A DNA stretch of 64,000 nt from an uncultured Collinsella sp. (GTDB taxonomy: Bacteria; Actinomycetota; Coriobacteriia; Coriobacteriales; Coriobacteriaceae). The DNA lies in NCBI GenBank assembly GCA_900544645.1, contig UQWG01000002.1, positions 1 through 64,000 on the forward strand, given 5' to 3'. The notes under the pieces are model-generated. The model made no database searches. It was not told the DNA's origin and was given only the letters and a program-made list of their open reading frames with translations. This document shows positions 27,631 through 38,100 of this stretch, piece after piece (position 1 is the first letter of the stretch; each line of letters starts with the position of its first letter). Made by a program: the position numbers and the translations under genes.

Positions 27631-30600
27631 CTAGCGCCCGTCGCCGCCGAGCAGCGCCAGAACATCCTCGCGCGTGAACAGTGCCGACGAGATGCCGTCG
27701 CCGCCGAGCACGCTGTTGACCAGGTCGCGCTTGGACTCCTGCATCTGCATAATGCGCTCCTCGATCGTGTCCTTGGCGATGAGCTTGTACACGGTCACGG
27801 TATGTTGCTGGCCAATACGATGCGCGCGGTCAGTCGCTTGGTCCTGCGCCGCCACGTTCCACCACGGGTCGTAGTGGATGACCACGTCGGCCGCCGTCAG
27901 GTTAAGGCCCACGCCGCCCGCCTTGAGCGAGATCAAAAAGACCGGCACCTCGCCCGCCTGGAACTGTGCGACCATCTTGGCGCGGCTCTCCTTAGACGAA
28001 GCGCCCGTGAGCTTAAGGAAGGCGATGTCCTCCTTGGCCAAGCGCTTACCGATAATATCGAGCATACCCGTAAACTGGCTGAACAACAGGATGCGATGCC
28101 CGCCGTCGAGTGCGCCGTGCACGAGCTCCATGCACGTATCGAGTTTGGCGCTCCCCGCCTTGTAATCCTCGTAGTGTAGACGCGGGTCGCAGCAAATCTG
28201 GCGCAGCTTGGTGAGCTCGGCGAGCACCTTGAGCTTGTCTTTCTTAAATTCGGATGCCTCGCGGTGCTGCACCTGCTGGGCGATGCGGTCCTGGTTGGCC
28301 AGGTAGAGCTTGCGCTGCTCGCCGGTGAGCTGAGCCACGACGGTGTCCTCGATCTTTTCGGGCAGATCGGCCACCACGTCTTCCTTGACACGGCGCAGCA
28401 CAAACGGCGACACGAGTGCCTGCAGGCGAGCGGCGCTGTCACCCTCGGCGTGCTCGACCGGGCTTTCGAAACGCTTGGCAAACGACTCGCGCGTGCCAAG
28501 CAGGCCCGGCATCAAAAAGTCGAAGATGCTCCAGAGCTCGGACAAGCGGTTTTCGATGGGCGTGCCCGTCAGGGCAAAGCGCACGCCTGCCGGCAGGCGC
28601 TTGGCGGCGCGCGCCACCTGCGTGAGCGGGTTTTTAATGTACTGGGCCTCATCGAGCACCACACGGGCAAAGTCCTGCTCGACGTACTCGTCGATATCGC
28701 GTCGCATAAGGTCATACGACGTTACAACCACGTTATGCTCGGCCACGCCGGCGATCTGCACGCGGCGTTGAGCCTTGGCGCCCACAATGGCGCACACGTC
28801 GAGCGAAGGCGCAAAGCGCTCCAGCTCGGCAGTCCAGTTGTACACAAGCGACGCAGGGCACACCACAAGCGTGGGCTTGGCGTCCCCCGCCTCCACGCGC
28901 GCCAGGATATGCGCGATCATCTGCAGCGTTTTGCCCAGGCCCATATCGTCGGCCAAGATGCCGCCAAGACCCAGGTGCTCGAGCGAGCCGAGCCACTGGT
29001 AGCCGTCGACCTGATAGCCGCGCAGTGTGGCCTTGAGCGAGACCGGCACCGTAAAATCCATCTTGCCGAGCGTATCCAAGCGCTCGACAGTACGACGGAA
29101 TGCAGCGTCGCGATCGGCTTCGAGCGCGGGCGTGCGCGCAAGCATGCTGTCAACGAACAGAGTACTCGACGCGGGAAGCGACACGCCGTCGAGCAGGTCG
29201 ACGGCATCGACCCCCAAATCCTCGGCAAGGCCAAACGCAGCGCGCGCTCCCTCGTCCAGGCGAACGATGTCGCCCGACGTGAGACGTGCAAACGTCTGGT
29301 GACGCTTGTAGGAGTCGAGGTAGATGGCAAGGTCTGCCGCCGAAAGGCCGCTCGCGCCCAGTTCGACATCGAGCAGGTTGCTCTTGACGGTCGCGCGCAC
29401 CGAAAGCTTGGGCGCAGGGCGCACCGAGATCTGGCGCAGACGATCGCTGAGCATGACCTCGCCCAGCTCGGACAAGGCAGACAGGCCCTCGGTCAGCAGG
29501 CGGAACAGGCTCTCGTCATCGCGTTCCTCAAACGCCAGGCCGCCCTCGTAAAAGTCGAAATACAGGGCCGCCGTATCCATAACGCGAAACTCCGCTATCT
29601 CGTCGCGCGGCGGCACACCAGGGCGCGGCTCTTCGAAGGGGCTGCCCGGAGCACCCAGGCTAAAGAGATCTGCCGACCAGTCGCCGTAGGCAACTGTAAT
29701 CTTGCAGGTCACAAGCCCGTCATCGACACCGATCGCCATGGCAAAGCTCGGCTCGGGCGCCACGGTATCGAGCGCAGCGGGCGCGGTAAGGTCGGTGTAG
29801 TCGCGCAGAATGGGCAGCGCCATACGACAGAACTCCCCCACCTGGTCGGCAGCGATGTGGACCGGCGTGCGACAGGGCAGCAAGCGCGATAGGAACGGCG
29901 CCGCATGCTGGGCAAACGCCACATCGGTGCGGCGCGCGCGGCGGGTGTCGACCAGATAGGCAACGTCGCCCGAAGCAAAGCAGTATGCATCGGCCGGCAG
30001 GCGCAGATCGTAGCTGCCACCAGCCGCCGGCGCGATTTTGGCGGCAAGAAGCGGCGGGCGCTTAGCCAGCGCCTCGTCCTCCCCTTCCGGAGGCATCTCA
30101 ACCGCCACGTCATAGGTGCGATGCGTCGTCGTCCCCCGCGACCAGGCGGGCTCAAAGGAGATGGTCTGGCCACGCAGCAGGTCCAGCACATATACGATGC
30201 TATGCTCGGACAGCGGCAGCTGACGCTCGGCGACAAAACCGCTGCGGGCAAAGTCGTACGACGCCGAACGCGAGCTTGTGATGTCATCGAGATAGGCAAC
30301 GGTCGTCACAACAAGGTTGAGCAGCTTTATCGACACGTCTTCGAAGGCTTCGGGCGTATGGACAAACGTGAGCTTCTTGCCGTACGAGAAGGTACCGCCT
30401 CGGACATAGGCGTCGGTCATGCCGTCGATATCCTTGACCACGTAGGACACCGAACCGCAGCGAATGCGGAACTCGAGCGCCCAGCTAAAGCGGTCGGCGA
30501 ACAGCGGATTGTAGTACGGCACCAACGAGGGCTCCAACGCCGCTTTGGGGGCGTCGGGATCAACGGCACCGGCAAGCTTGCGACGCATGCTCGCCAGCTC

Positions 30601-31095
30601 ATCCATGCGCGCGTCCGAAAGATCGGAGAGCGCCGCCATGAGACTGGGGCTCGTGGGGACGGGCGCCGGAAAGGGAAAATTGGGGTTGACGGCCGGCGCT
30701 TTGGGCGCGGTGCGCGCGGGCTGTTTCGGCTGCGCCGTAAACGTGCGAACCGGCGTGCGCAGCCCCTCAACAGGCTCAATGCCGCTGGCGTCCAGATACG
30801 CCAGCGCTGTAGCGATGGCGTGCTTGCACATGCCGGGGTAGCGATAGACAGCGGGGCAATCGCAGTCGTAGTCGATCACCTCGTGCTCGTCCATGTCGAG
30901 CGCCACGTGCGTCTTGTACAGGTCGCCGCGCGAGCCGCGCACCGAACCCTCGATGTTCACGTTTTTGGAGAGGCGCGAGCCGGAGTCCTCAAACGACAGC
31001 ACAGCGCCGTTGAGCATGAGCGAGCGCCCCTTCATAAAGGTACTGCTGAGCGCCGCCTCTTTCCGGAGCGCCTGCACAAACGTCCCCTGCGCCAT
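27631..31095 (-). CDS. SWIM zinc-finger SNF2-family helicase/ATPase
   Basis: 1154 residues. An N-terminal SWIM zinc finger (YDCDCPAVYRYPGMCKH, about residues 75-92) is followed by a Pro/Ala-rich linker and the bacterial SNF2-associated region (about 150-670). The SNF2 motor begins near 700: LRGYQVDGYQWLGSL, GGILADDMGLGKTLQM (motif I), VVLDEAQYIKN (motif II, DEAQ), FALTGTPIENRLSELW, then lobe two with LFSQFTGMLDIIGKRL, LISLKAGGVGLNLTAAD and the DRAHRIGQQ motif VI. These proteins translocate on DNA or remodel DNA-protein complexes. The ATG at 31095 has GGAGG upstream. It follows dnaE by 28 bases, so it may be co-transcribed with it. Confidence 0.95.
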   Translation of the reverse strand: MAQGTFVQALRKEAALSSTFMKGRSLMLNGAVLSFEDSGSRLSKNVNIEGSVRGSRGDLYKTHVALDMDEHEVIDYDCDCPAVYRYPGMCKHAIATALAYLDASGIEPVEGLRTPVRTFTAQPKQPARTAPKAPAVNPNFPFPAPVPTSPSLMAALSDLSDARMDELASMRRKLAGAVDPDAPKAALEPSLVPYYNPLFADRFSWALEFRIRCGSVSYVVKDIDGMTDAYVRGGTFSYGKKLTFVHTPEAFEDVSIKLLNLVVTTVAYLDDITSSRSASYDFARSGFVAERQLPLSEHSIVYVLDLLRGQTISFEPAWSRGTTTHRTYDVAVEMPPEGEDEALAKRPPLLAAKIAPAAGGSYDLRLPADAYCFASGDVAYLVDTRRARRTDVAFAQHAAPFLSRLLPCRTPVHIAADQVGEFCRMALPILRDYTDLTAPAALDTVAPEPSFAMAIGVDDGLVTCKITVAYGDWSADLFSLGAPGSPFEEPRPGVPPRDEIAEFRVMDTAALYFDFYEGGLAFEERDDESLFRLLTEGLSALSELGEVMLSDRLRQISVRPAPKLSVRATVKSNLLDVELGASGLSAADLAIYLDSYKRHQTFARLTSGDIVRLDEGARAAFGLAEDLGVDAVDLLDGVSLPASSTLFVDSMLARTPALEADRDAAFRRTVERLDTLGKMDFTVPVSLKATLRGYQVDGYQWLGSLEHLGLGGILADDMGLGKTLQMIAHILARVEAGDAKPTLVVCPASLVYNWTAELERFAPSLDVCAIVGAKAQRRVQIAGVAEHNVVVTSYDLMRRDIDEYVEQDFARVVLDEAQYIKNPLTQVARAAKRLPAGVRFALTGTPIENRLSELWSIFDFLMPGLLGTRESFAKRFESPVEHAEGDSAARLQALVSPFVLRRVKEDVVADLPEKIEDTVVAQLTGEQRKLYLANQDRIAQQVQHREASEFKKDKLKVLAELTKLRQICCDPRLHYEDYKAGSAKLDTCMELVHGALDGGHRILLFSQFTGMLDIIGKRLAKEDIAFLKLTGASSKESRAKMVAQFQAGEVPVFLISLKAGGVGLNLTAADVVIHYDPWWNVAAQDQATDRAHRIGQQHTVTVYKLIAKDTIEERIMQMQESKRDLVNSVLGGDGISSALFTREDVLALLGGDGR

Positions 31096-31123
31096 CACTT
31101 CCTCCAATCTCACCCGGGGTAGC

Positions 31124-34100
31124 TTAGATAACCGTCACGCGGCCTTGGTTGCCGACGATGGCCTTTGCCTCTGCCAACAGCGGAATCGAGCGTGCGTTGA
31201 CCTTGGCCGGCACCTCGGCACGCAGTACGCGCCCGTCCACCTGCTCGATAAAGATCTCCACGCGGTCGCCGCCCGGGTTGGCGGTAAGCACCGTGGCAAG
31301 ACGCGCCATATTGCCCTGGCTAAAGCGGCTGTTGGGCACCATGACCTCAAACACCTTGGGCTTGTTGTTCTCCTCGTTGAGCTCAAGCGGCACGATCTCC
31401 TGCGCGATGATCTGGTCGCCGCGGTCCGAGCGCTCGAGCTTGCCCTTAATGCGAACAAACGCATCGGACAGCTGCGCGCCGGTCTCGGGATCGACCTCGC
31501 CGTACAGGTACCCCTCAGCCTCTTTATAGGTCTTGGGGAACACCACGACCGTGGCCTCGCCTTCCATGTCCTCGAGCTGCACAATGCCCATGGGGTCGCC
31601 GTTTTTGGTCACGCGCTTGGACACGCTCGAGACCATGCCGGCCCACCACAGTGCCTTGCCCTCGGGAATCTCCTGGTTGATGGTACCGCCCGTGGGGTTT
31701 TGCACCTCGTAGCCGGTGTCGATCTGCGAGAACGAGAAGTCGCGCGCCTTGGCTAGCGCATACTCAAACGGGCGCAGCGGGTGGTCCGAGACATAGATGC
31801 CCAGAACCTCCTTCTCCTGGCTCAGCTTAAGGTGGCGGTCCCACTCCTGGCCATCCGGATCGGGCACGCTCACCTCAAAGCCCGAGCCCTCAACGTCGCC
31901 AAACATATCGAAGAACGACGTCTGGCCGCTCGCGCGATCCTTCTGGCGCTTTACTGCGGCATCGATGATGTTCTCGGGGTTGTTCTTGTCCACAAAGTGC
32001 ATCATCTGGCGACGCGGATACCCCGTGGAGTCGAAGGCGCCTGCCTTGATGAGCGATTCGATCACGCGGCGGTTTGCCTGGCTGGAGTCCACGCGCTCGA
32101 CAAAGTCGTGCAGCGTCTTAAACGGACCGCCCGCCTCGCGCTCGGCGATAATCGCCTGCGCCACGCCGGTGCCCACGCCGCGGATGCCGGCCAGACCAAA
32201 GCGCACGCCCTCCTTGGTAGCCGTGAACTCGGTACCGGACTCGTTGACATCTGGCGAAAGCACGGGGATGCCGTCGTGACGGCATGCCGAGACGTAGTGC
32301 ACGATCTTGTCGGTCTTACCCGTATAGGACGTCAGAACGGCCGCCATGTACTCGTGCGGATAGTGCGCCTTGAGCCACGCCGTCTGCATAACCAGGATGG
32401 CGTAGCCGGCGGAGTGCGACTTGTTGAAGGCGTAGGATGCGAACTCGAGAACATCGTCCCAAATCTTCTGGGCGACCTCGCGCGTGTAGTTGTTCTTGAT
32501 AGCGCCGTTCATCCAGTGGTCGTAGGTGGTCTCGTCCGAGCCATCCTCCCAGTGGAGCACCGTCGACGTGAGCAGCTTAATCTTTTTCTTAGCCACGGGC
32601 TTACGGATACGCGAGTCCGATTCGCCCTTGGAGAAGCCGCACATCTCGACGGAGATGAGCATAACCTGCTCCTGGTAGACCATGGTGCCGTAGGTTTCGC
32701 CCAGGATGTCGTCCAGGCGGTCGTCGTAGGAGACGGCCGGCTCCTTGCCGTTCATACGGTTGATGTAGGACGAGACCATGCCGGCGCCCAGCGGGCCCGG
32801 GCGGTACAGAGCGATCAATGCCACGACGTGCTTGTACTCGGTGGGCTTCATGTTCTTGATCGTGGCCGTCATGCCGGCGGACTCGACCTGGAAGACGCCG
32901 GCGGTGTGGCCGGAGCCCATGAGTTTAAAGATCTCGGGATCGTCAAAGGGAATCTCTTCCTCTTTGATGTCGATGCCGAAGTTCTTTTTGATGTTTGCCT
33001 TGGCCTTGGAAATAACCGTCAGCGTACGCAGGCCCAAGAAGTCCATCTTGAGCAGGCCCATGTCGGCAACGGTATGGCCCTCGTACTGGGTAATCTCGAC
33101 GCCGCCCTTGGTGTCGAGCTTGGTGGGCACATGCTCGTTGACGGGGTCGCGGCAGATCAGAACGGCGCACGCGTGCACGCCCTCGCCACGGGTGAGGCCC
33201 TCAATCGAGAGCGCCGTGTCGATGATGCGGCGGGCGTCGTCGTCCTTTTTATAGGCCTCGGCAAAGTCGGGGTTAAACAGATCCTCTTTGCCGGGTTGTT
33301 TTTCGAGCACCTGCTTGAGCTTGACCTTGGGGTCGCTCGAGACCATCTTGGACAGGCGCTGGCCCATGTAGACCGGGTAGTCCAGGACGCGCGCGGCGTC
33401 GTTGATGGCCTGCTTGGCCTTAATGGTCGAGTAGGTGATGACGTGGGTGACCTTCTCGGGGCCGTAGAGCTGGCGAACGTGCTCCACGACCTCGAGGCGC
33501 CGCTCATCGTCGAAGTCCATATCGATATCGGGCATCTCGGTACGCTGCGGGGACAGGAACCTCTCGAACATCAGGCCGTTCTCGAGCGGGTCAAACGCGG
33601 TGATGTTCATGGCGTAGGCGACGATAGCGCCGGCGGCCGAGCCACGGCCGGGGCCGACGCCGATGCCGTTGTCCTTAGCCCATTGCACGTACTCGGCGAC
33701 GATCAAAAAGTAGGCGGCAAAGCCCTTGTCGCAGATGACCTTGTATTCGTACTCAAAGCGCTCTTTGATGTTGACGCCGCCGATCTCGCGCGTGGCCCAG
33801 TCGTCACCGTAGTGCTGGCGCAGGCCCTTCTCGCACTCGCGGCGGAACTGGCTCTCGTGCGTCTCGCCGGGATCGAGCAACGGGAAGCGCGGCAGGATGA
33901 TGGAGTCCCAGTCCAGTTCCACGTAGCACTTGTCGGCAATCTCGAGCGTGTTGTCACAGGCCTCGGGGCAATACGGGAACATCGCCCGCATCTCCTCCTC
34001 GGTCTTCATATAAAACTCCGAGCCGGTCATGCGCATGCGGTTGGGGTCGTCGACCTTGGCGTTCATGCCGATGCACATGATGACGTCCTGCACGGGCGCG

Positions 34101-34927
34101 TCCTCGCGGCGCAGGTAGTGAAAGTCGTTGGTAGCGATGACCTTGACGCCCACCTGTTTGGCGATGTCGATGAGCGTACGGTCCATCTGCTCGTCGGTCA
34201 GGCCATTATCGGTGGTAATGCCGTGTTCCTGAATCTCGATATAGAAGTCGCCGGGATCGAAGGTGTCGCGGAAGGTTTCGGCCCACTTGATGGCGCCTTC
34301 CATGTCGCCGCGGTCGATGTATTTGGGGATGATGCCCGCAATGCAGGCGCTCGTGCAAATCATGCCCTTGGCATGGCGACGCAGGTTGTCGAGCGTCACG
34401 CGCGGCTTGTAGTAAAAGCCCTGCACGGCGGCCTCGGAAACCGTCTGCATCAGGTTGACATAGCCCTCCTGGTCCTTGGCCAGAAGGATCATGTGGTAGA
34501 GCTCGGGCTTGTGGTCGCGGGCAAGGGTCTCGTCCGGCGTAAAGTAGACCTCGCAGCCAAAGATGGGTTTGATGACCAGGGGCGGCTTGAGCTCGTCGAT
34601 ATTGCCCTTCTCGTCCCACATGGCCATGTCCTTCACATACTGGGCATGCTCGCGCGGGTTTTCCTCGGGATCGGGCTCCACCAGCTCGTCACGACGGTCC
34701 TTTTCCAAGAAGGCCTTGTCGTGGCTCCAGGTTTTGTACTCGGGCGTGTTGTGGTTGACGGCGTCGCAGGCCAGCGCCAGGTCGGGCACGCCATACATGT
34801 AGCCGTGGTCGGTAATGGCCACGGCGGGCATGCCCAGCTCAACGGCACGGTTGACCATATCCTGGATACGGGTTGCGCCGTCGAGCATGGAAAAGACAGT
34901 GTGGTTGTGCAGATGGACGAATGCCAT
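31124..34927 (-). CDS. dnaE: DNA polymerase III alpha subunit DnaE
   Basis: 1267 residues. It starts with a PHP domain (FVHLHNHTVFSMLDG), followed by the palm with the catalytic triad region PDIDMDFDDERR at about residues 464-475 and the third Asp nearby, fingers and HhH segments (PGPLGAGMV, FNKSHSAGYA), and a C-terminal OB-fold region (GKALWWAGMVSSVSKRVTKNG). It is the replicative polymerase of the chromosome. The ATG at 34927 has GGAG eight bases upstream. SNF2 follows closely downstream. Confidence 0.97.
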   Translation of the reverse strand: MAFVHLHNHTVFSMLDGATRIQDMVNRAVELGMPAVAITDHGYMYGVPDLALACDAVNHNTPEYKTWSHDKAFLEKDRRDELVEPDPEENPREHAQYVKDMAMWDEKGNIDELKPPLVIKPIFGCEVYFTPDETLARDHKPELYHMILLAKDQEGYVNLMQTVSEAAVQGFYYKPRVTLDNLRRHAKGMICTSACIAGIIPKYIDRGDMEGAIKWAETFRDTFDPGDFYIEIQEHGITTDNGLTDEQMDRTLIDIAKQVGVKVIATNDFHYLRREDAPVQDVIMCIGMNAKVDDPNRMRMTGSEFYMKTEEEMRAMFPYCPEACDNTLEIADKCYVELDWDSIILPRFPLLDPGETHESQFRRECEKGLRQHYGDDWATREIGGVNIKERFEYEYKVICDKGFAAYFLIVAEYVQWAKDNGIGVGPGRGSAAGAIVAYAMNITAFDPLENGLMFERFLSPQRTEMPDIDMDFDDERRLEVVEHVRQLYGPEKVTHVITYSTIKAKQAINDAARVLDYPVYMGQRLSKMVSSDPKVKLKQVLEKQPGKEDLFNPDFAEAYKKDDDARRIIDTALSIEGLTRGEGVHACAVLICRDPVNEHVPTKLDTKGGVEITQYEGHTVADMGLLKMDFLGLRTLTVISKAKANIKKNFGIDIKEEEIPFDDPEIFKLMGSGHTAGVFQVESAGMTATIKNMKPTEYKHVVALIALYRPGPLGAGMVSSYINRMNGKEPAVSYDDRLDDILGETYGTMVYQEQVMLISVEMCGFSKGESDSRIRKPVAKKKIKLLTSTVLHWEDGSDETTYDHWMNGAIKNNYTREVAQKIWDDVLEFASYAFNKSHSAGYAILVMQTAWLKAHYPHEYMAAVLTSYTGKTDKIVHYVSACRHDGIPVLSPDVNESGTEFTATKEGVRFGLAGIRGVGTGVAQAIIAEREAGGPFKTLHDFVERVDSSQANRRVIESLIKAGAFDSTGYPRRQMMHFVDKNNPENIIDAAVKRQKDRASGQTSFFDMFGDVEGSGFEVSVPDPDGQEWDRHLKLSQEKEVLGIYVSDHPLRPFEYALAKARDFSFSQIDTGYEVQNPTGGTINQEIPEGKALWWAGMVSSVSKRVTKNGDPMGIVQLEDMEGEATVVVFPKTYKEAEGYLYGEVDPETGAQLSDAFVRIKGKLERSDRGDQIIAQEIVPLELNEENNKPKVFEVMVPNSRFSQGNMARLATVLTANPGGDRVEIFIEQVDGRVLRAEVPAKVNARSIPLLAEAKAIVGNQGRVTVI

Positions 34928-35028
34928 GTGATGAGCTCCGATGCGGGTTCGTGTTCTGACTGAACGATTTTACCGCACGGCACGGACAGCACCCGAACCT
35001 AGCCAAACCAACACGGCTCCTCTTGCAG

Positions 35029-35091
35029 TTGCGGTGGAATAGTTCCCGCTTGGGCCACCTGGACCGCAATACAGGAACTATTCCACCGCAA
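35029..35091. repeat. Palindromic repeat (family member 1)
   Basis: Perfect 18-bp arms at 35029-35046 and 35074-35091 (TTGCGGTGGAATAGTTCC) with a 27-base loop, placed just beyond the addA stop. The outer arm is shared with the palindrome at 46057-46125. Confidence 0.85.
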
Positions 35092-35103
35092 GTTATCTGA
35101 GGG

Positions 35104-38100
35104 CTAGAGATTGTAGGTGACTACTTGAGGTTCGGCGGGTTCGACGAAGATGGCTGGATTCGCCTGCTCCACGCGAACGAACTTGACCGTCACCGTCTCA
35201 ACGCCCGCCTTGTGCAACACGTCGGCGTAGACGCGCGCCTGCAGGGCGTGCTTCTCGAGCAGTTGGTCCGGCGTCTCATCCGGCGTGCCACCCGTCTTGT
35301 AATCGATGACCAGTGCGCGCGACGGATCGGCCGGGTCGGTGGCCAGTGCATCGATGGCGCCCTCGGCATAGGCACCGTAGCGGGCGATGTCCTCGTCCTC
35401 GCAGCCCAGCGAAAAGAACGGCACCTCGGCACGAACGCACGGCCACGCGAGCAGGTCAGCACGAACAGCCGACTTGAGCCAGCGATTCAGGGCGACATCG
35501 AAGCGCTCGCGCTGCTCCGGCGTCAGGCGCCACAGGCGCGCCAGCGCATCGGCGCGCGCAGCGGGCAGCGCATCGGCACCCATCTCGATGAGCCACTGGC
35601 AAGCGGCGTGGAACGCCGAGCCCAGCGCCATGGGGTTGCCGGCGGGCCCAACGGCGGCCACGTCTGCATCCGTCATCTCCGAGCCATCCGACTCCGCATC
35701 ATCGCCGACCTCGTCCATGGGCACGTGTGCCTCGGCGGCACGATCTTCCGTCTCGGCATGGAGCGCCGCGGCGATTGACGAGTAGCTATACGAATCACGC
35801 ATCGGATACGGACAGATGCCCATGCGCACGCCCACTGCCTGGGGATACACAAGCTCAAACGAATCGGGCTTGGGGTCGGCAGGACCGGGCACGGTTGAGC
35901 GCGCAGCATTATCGGCGGCATCGGCATCGCCGCGAACAAGCCTGCCCTCGACATCCAGCGAAGCGTTGGCCTCAAACGCCTGCTCGCCAAACGTAAAGTC
36001 CGCCAGCGAGATAAGCTCGTAGTCGCCCGGCTTGGAGTTGTCGAACACCAAACGGTCGCTATCGAGCTGCGGCATGTCCAGACTGTCGGCCGGCAGGATG
36101 CGGCGCAGCACGTCGTAGGTCAGATCGATCTCGACGTCGAAGGTCGGCGCCGTCACCTTGCCACGGCTCACGCCGGCATCCATCGCCAAGATCACCAGCT
36201 CGCGCGCACGCGTCATGGCGACATAGAGCAGACGAGCCCGCTCTTCGAGCGAAAGTTGCAGGTCGTCGTTGCGCAGACGGGCAAATGCCTCGGCGGGAGA
36301 GCCCGTCGCGCATACGTCCTCCATAAGCTCTGGCGGCAACCACAGCGACGTGCCCTTGCCCTTAAACGCGTGTTCAAACTGCTTTTTGACGTCATCGCCC
36401 TTCACGAACGTACCGTCCGCGAGTTTAACGCCGTCGAAGCGTGCCGGCAGCGCCACGACCTGCGCTCCGCCCTCGACGCGACCCATCTGCGCCGCACCGG
36501 ACGGCTTGCGCACGCCAAAACACTCGGCAACCGCCACGACCGGATACTCCAGACCCTTGGACGCATGCACGGTCATGATGCGTACCGCGCCGTCACCCTC
36601 CTCGTTGAGGGCGCCCGGGGCCTCCTTGCCCGCCAAGAAGCGGTCGAAGGCGAGCGCGATGGAGCGCGGAGAATTGCCGAGCTCGGCCTCTGCCTCGGCC
36701 ACGGCGTCGAGCGACTTGAGCACGTTGGCGGCAATGGCCTTCCCCTCGGGGCCGCGCTGCGCCAGGCGCACGAACCAGCCGGAGGCATTGACCGCGTCGC
36801 GCGCGATGGCGGCGAACGAATCACGTCCCACGCGACGAAGCGCGTAGCGCAGCACCTCGCGGGCACGCGTCACGAGCGGCAGGTTCTGCAAACCCGGCAC
36901 ATCGGAATCGCTCATGATGCCCGCATCGATGTTGCGGCGCGACGTCTCGCCCGTCTGATCGTCGAGTTTGGTCGCCAGCGCCAGGAACTCCTGAGCGCCG
37001 AGTGCAAACATCGGCGAGGCCAGCAGTGGCATGAGACCCTGCGCCGTATCGGCCGGATTGGCAAGCGCGCACACCAGGGCACGCACCGTTTGGACCTCGG
37101 CGGCTTGGGCAAAGACCGAGCCGCCTGCGATCACGCAGTCGAGCCCTTGGTCGCGGAAGGCCTGGGCGTAGACGTCGGCGTTGGTCATGCGGCCCAGCAG
37201 CAGCACCATGCCGCCCTGGGGCTGGCCGGCATCGGCAAGCGCGCGGAATCGCTCGGCGATCGCACGGGCCTTGGCCTGTGTGCGTTCCTGCGTACTGCCG
37301 CCGGCAACAAAGAGGGCCTGGCGACGCGAGGCGTCTGCCACCAGCGTGTCCTTGTGGCCGTCGCTCGCCTCAAGATCCAAAAAGCCCTGCATCAGGCCGC
37401 CGTCATCGCCGTCGAAGACGCGTGCCACATAGCGCAGCACCTCGTCGTGGCTGCGGAAGTTGCGCACGAGTTTGACGAGTTCGCCGGCAGGGGCATCGGA
37501 TGCGACGGACGTCTCGGGCGCAGCAGAGGAGCCCACCTTGCGCTCCTGACGGCGGAACACCTCGACCTCGGCGCCACGGAAGCGATAGATGGACTGCTGC
37601 GCATCGCCTACGGTGCACAACGCGCGCTCCCCCGCGCCCGTCAGATAGCGAATCAAATCGACCTGCATCTGGTCGGTATCCTGGAACTCATCGATCATGA
37701 CCATCTTAAAGCGGCCCTCGTATGCCGCTCGGATGGCCGGGTAATCGCACAGGGCCTCGTAGGCCATGCGCAGCAGGTCGTTGTTGTCGAGGGCAGACTG
37801 GCCGGCCTTGAGCGCGCGATACTCAGCCTCCACGGAACGGGCCAGGCCCACCAGCGCATCGAGCGCCGGGCCACCGCAGGCAAGCACGATATTGATAAAC
37901 GCATCGGCGGCCTCGGCCTTGAGCAGCTCGACCTGCTCCTTAGGGAATGCCTTGCTCGCGCGCGGCATGGTGCACGACATCATGAGTCGCGCTGCATCGG
38001 CCATGGTCTTGCCGCTCGCCTCGAACGCGTCAATGGCGTCGAGTGCCATCTGCGCCTTCTCGGTCGCGGCCTTGCTTGCGCCCAGCGCTGCGCGATAGGC

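Noticed and set aside
31781..34963. 1060-residue + strand frame
   Set aside because: Antisense of dnaE; the dnaE frame has clear PHP and polymerase motifs.
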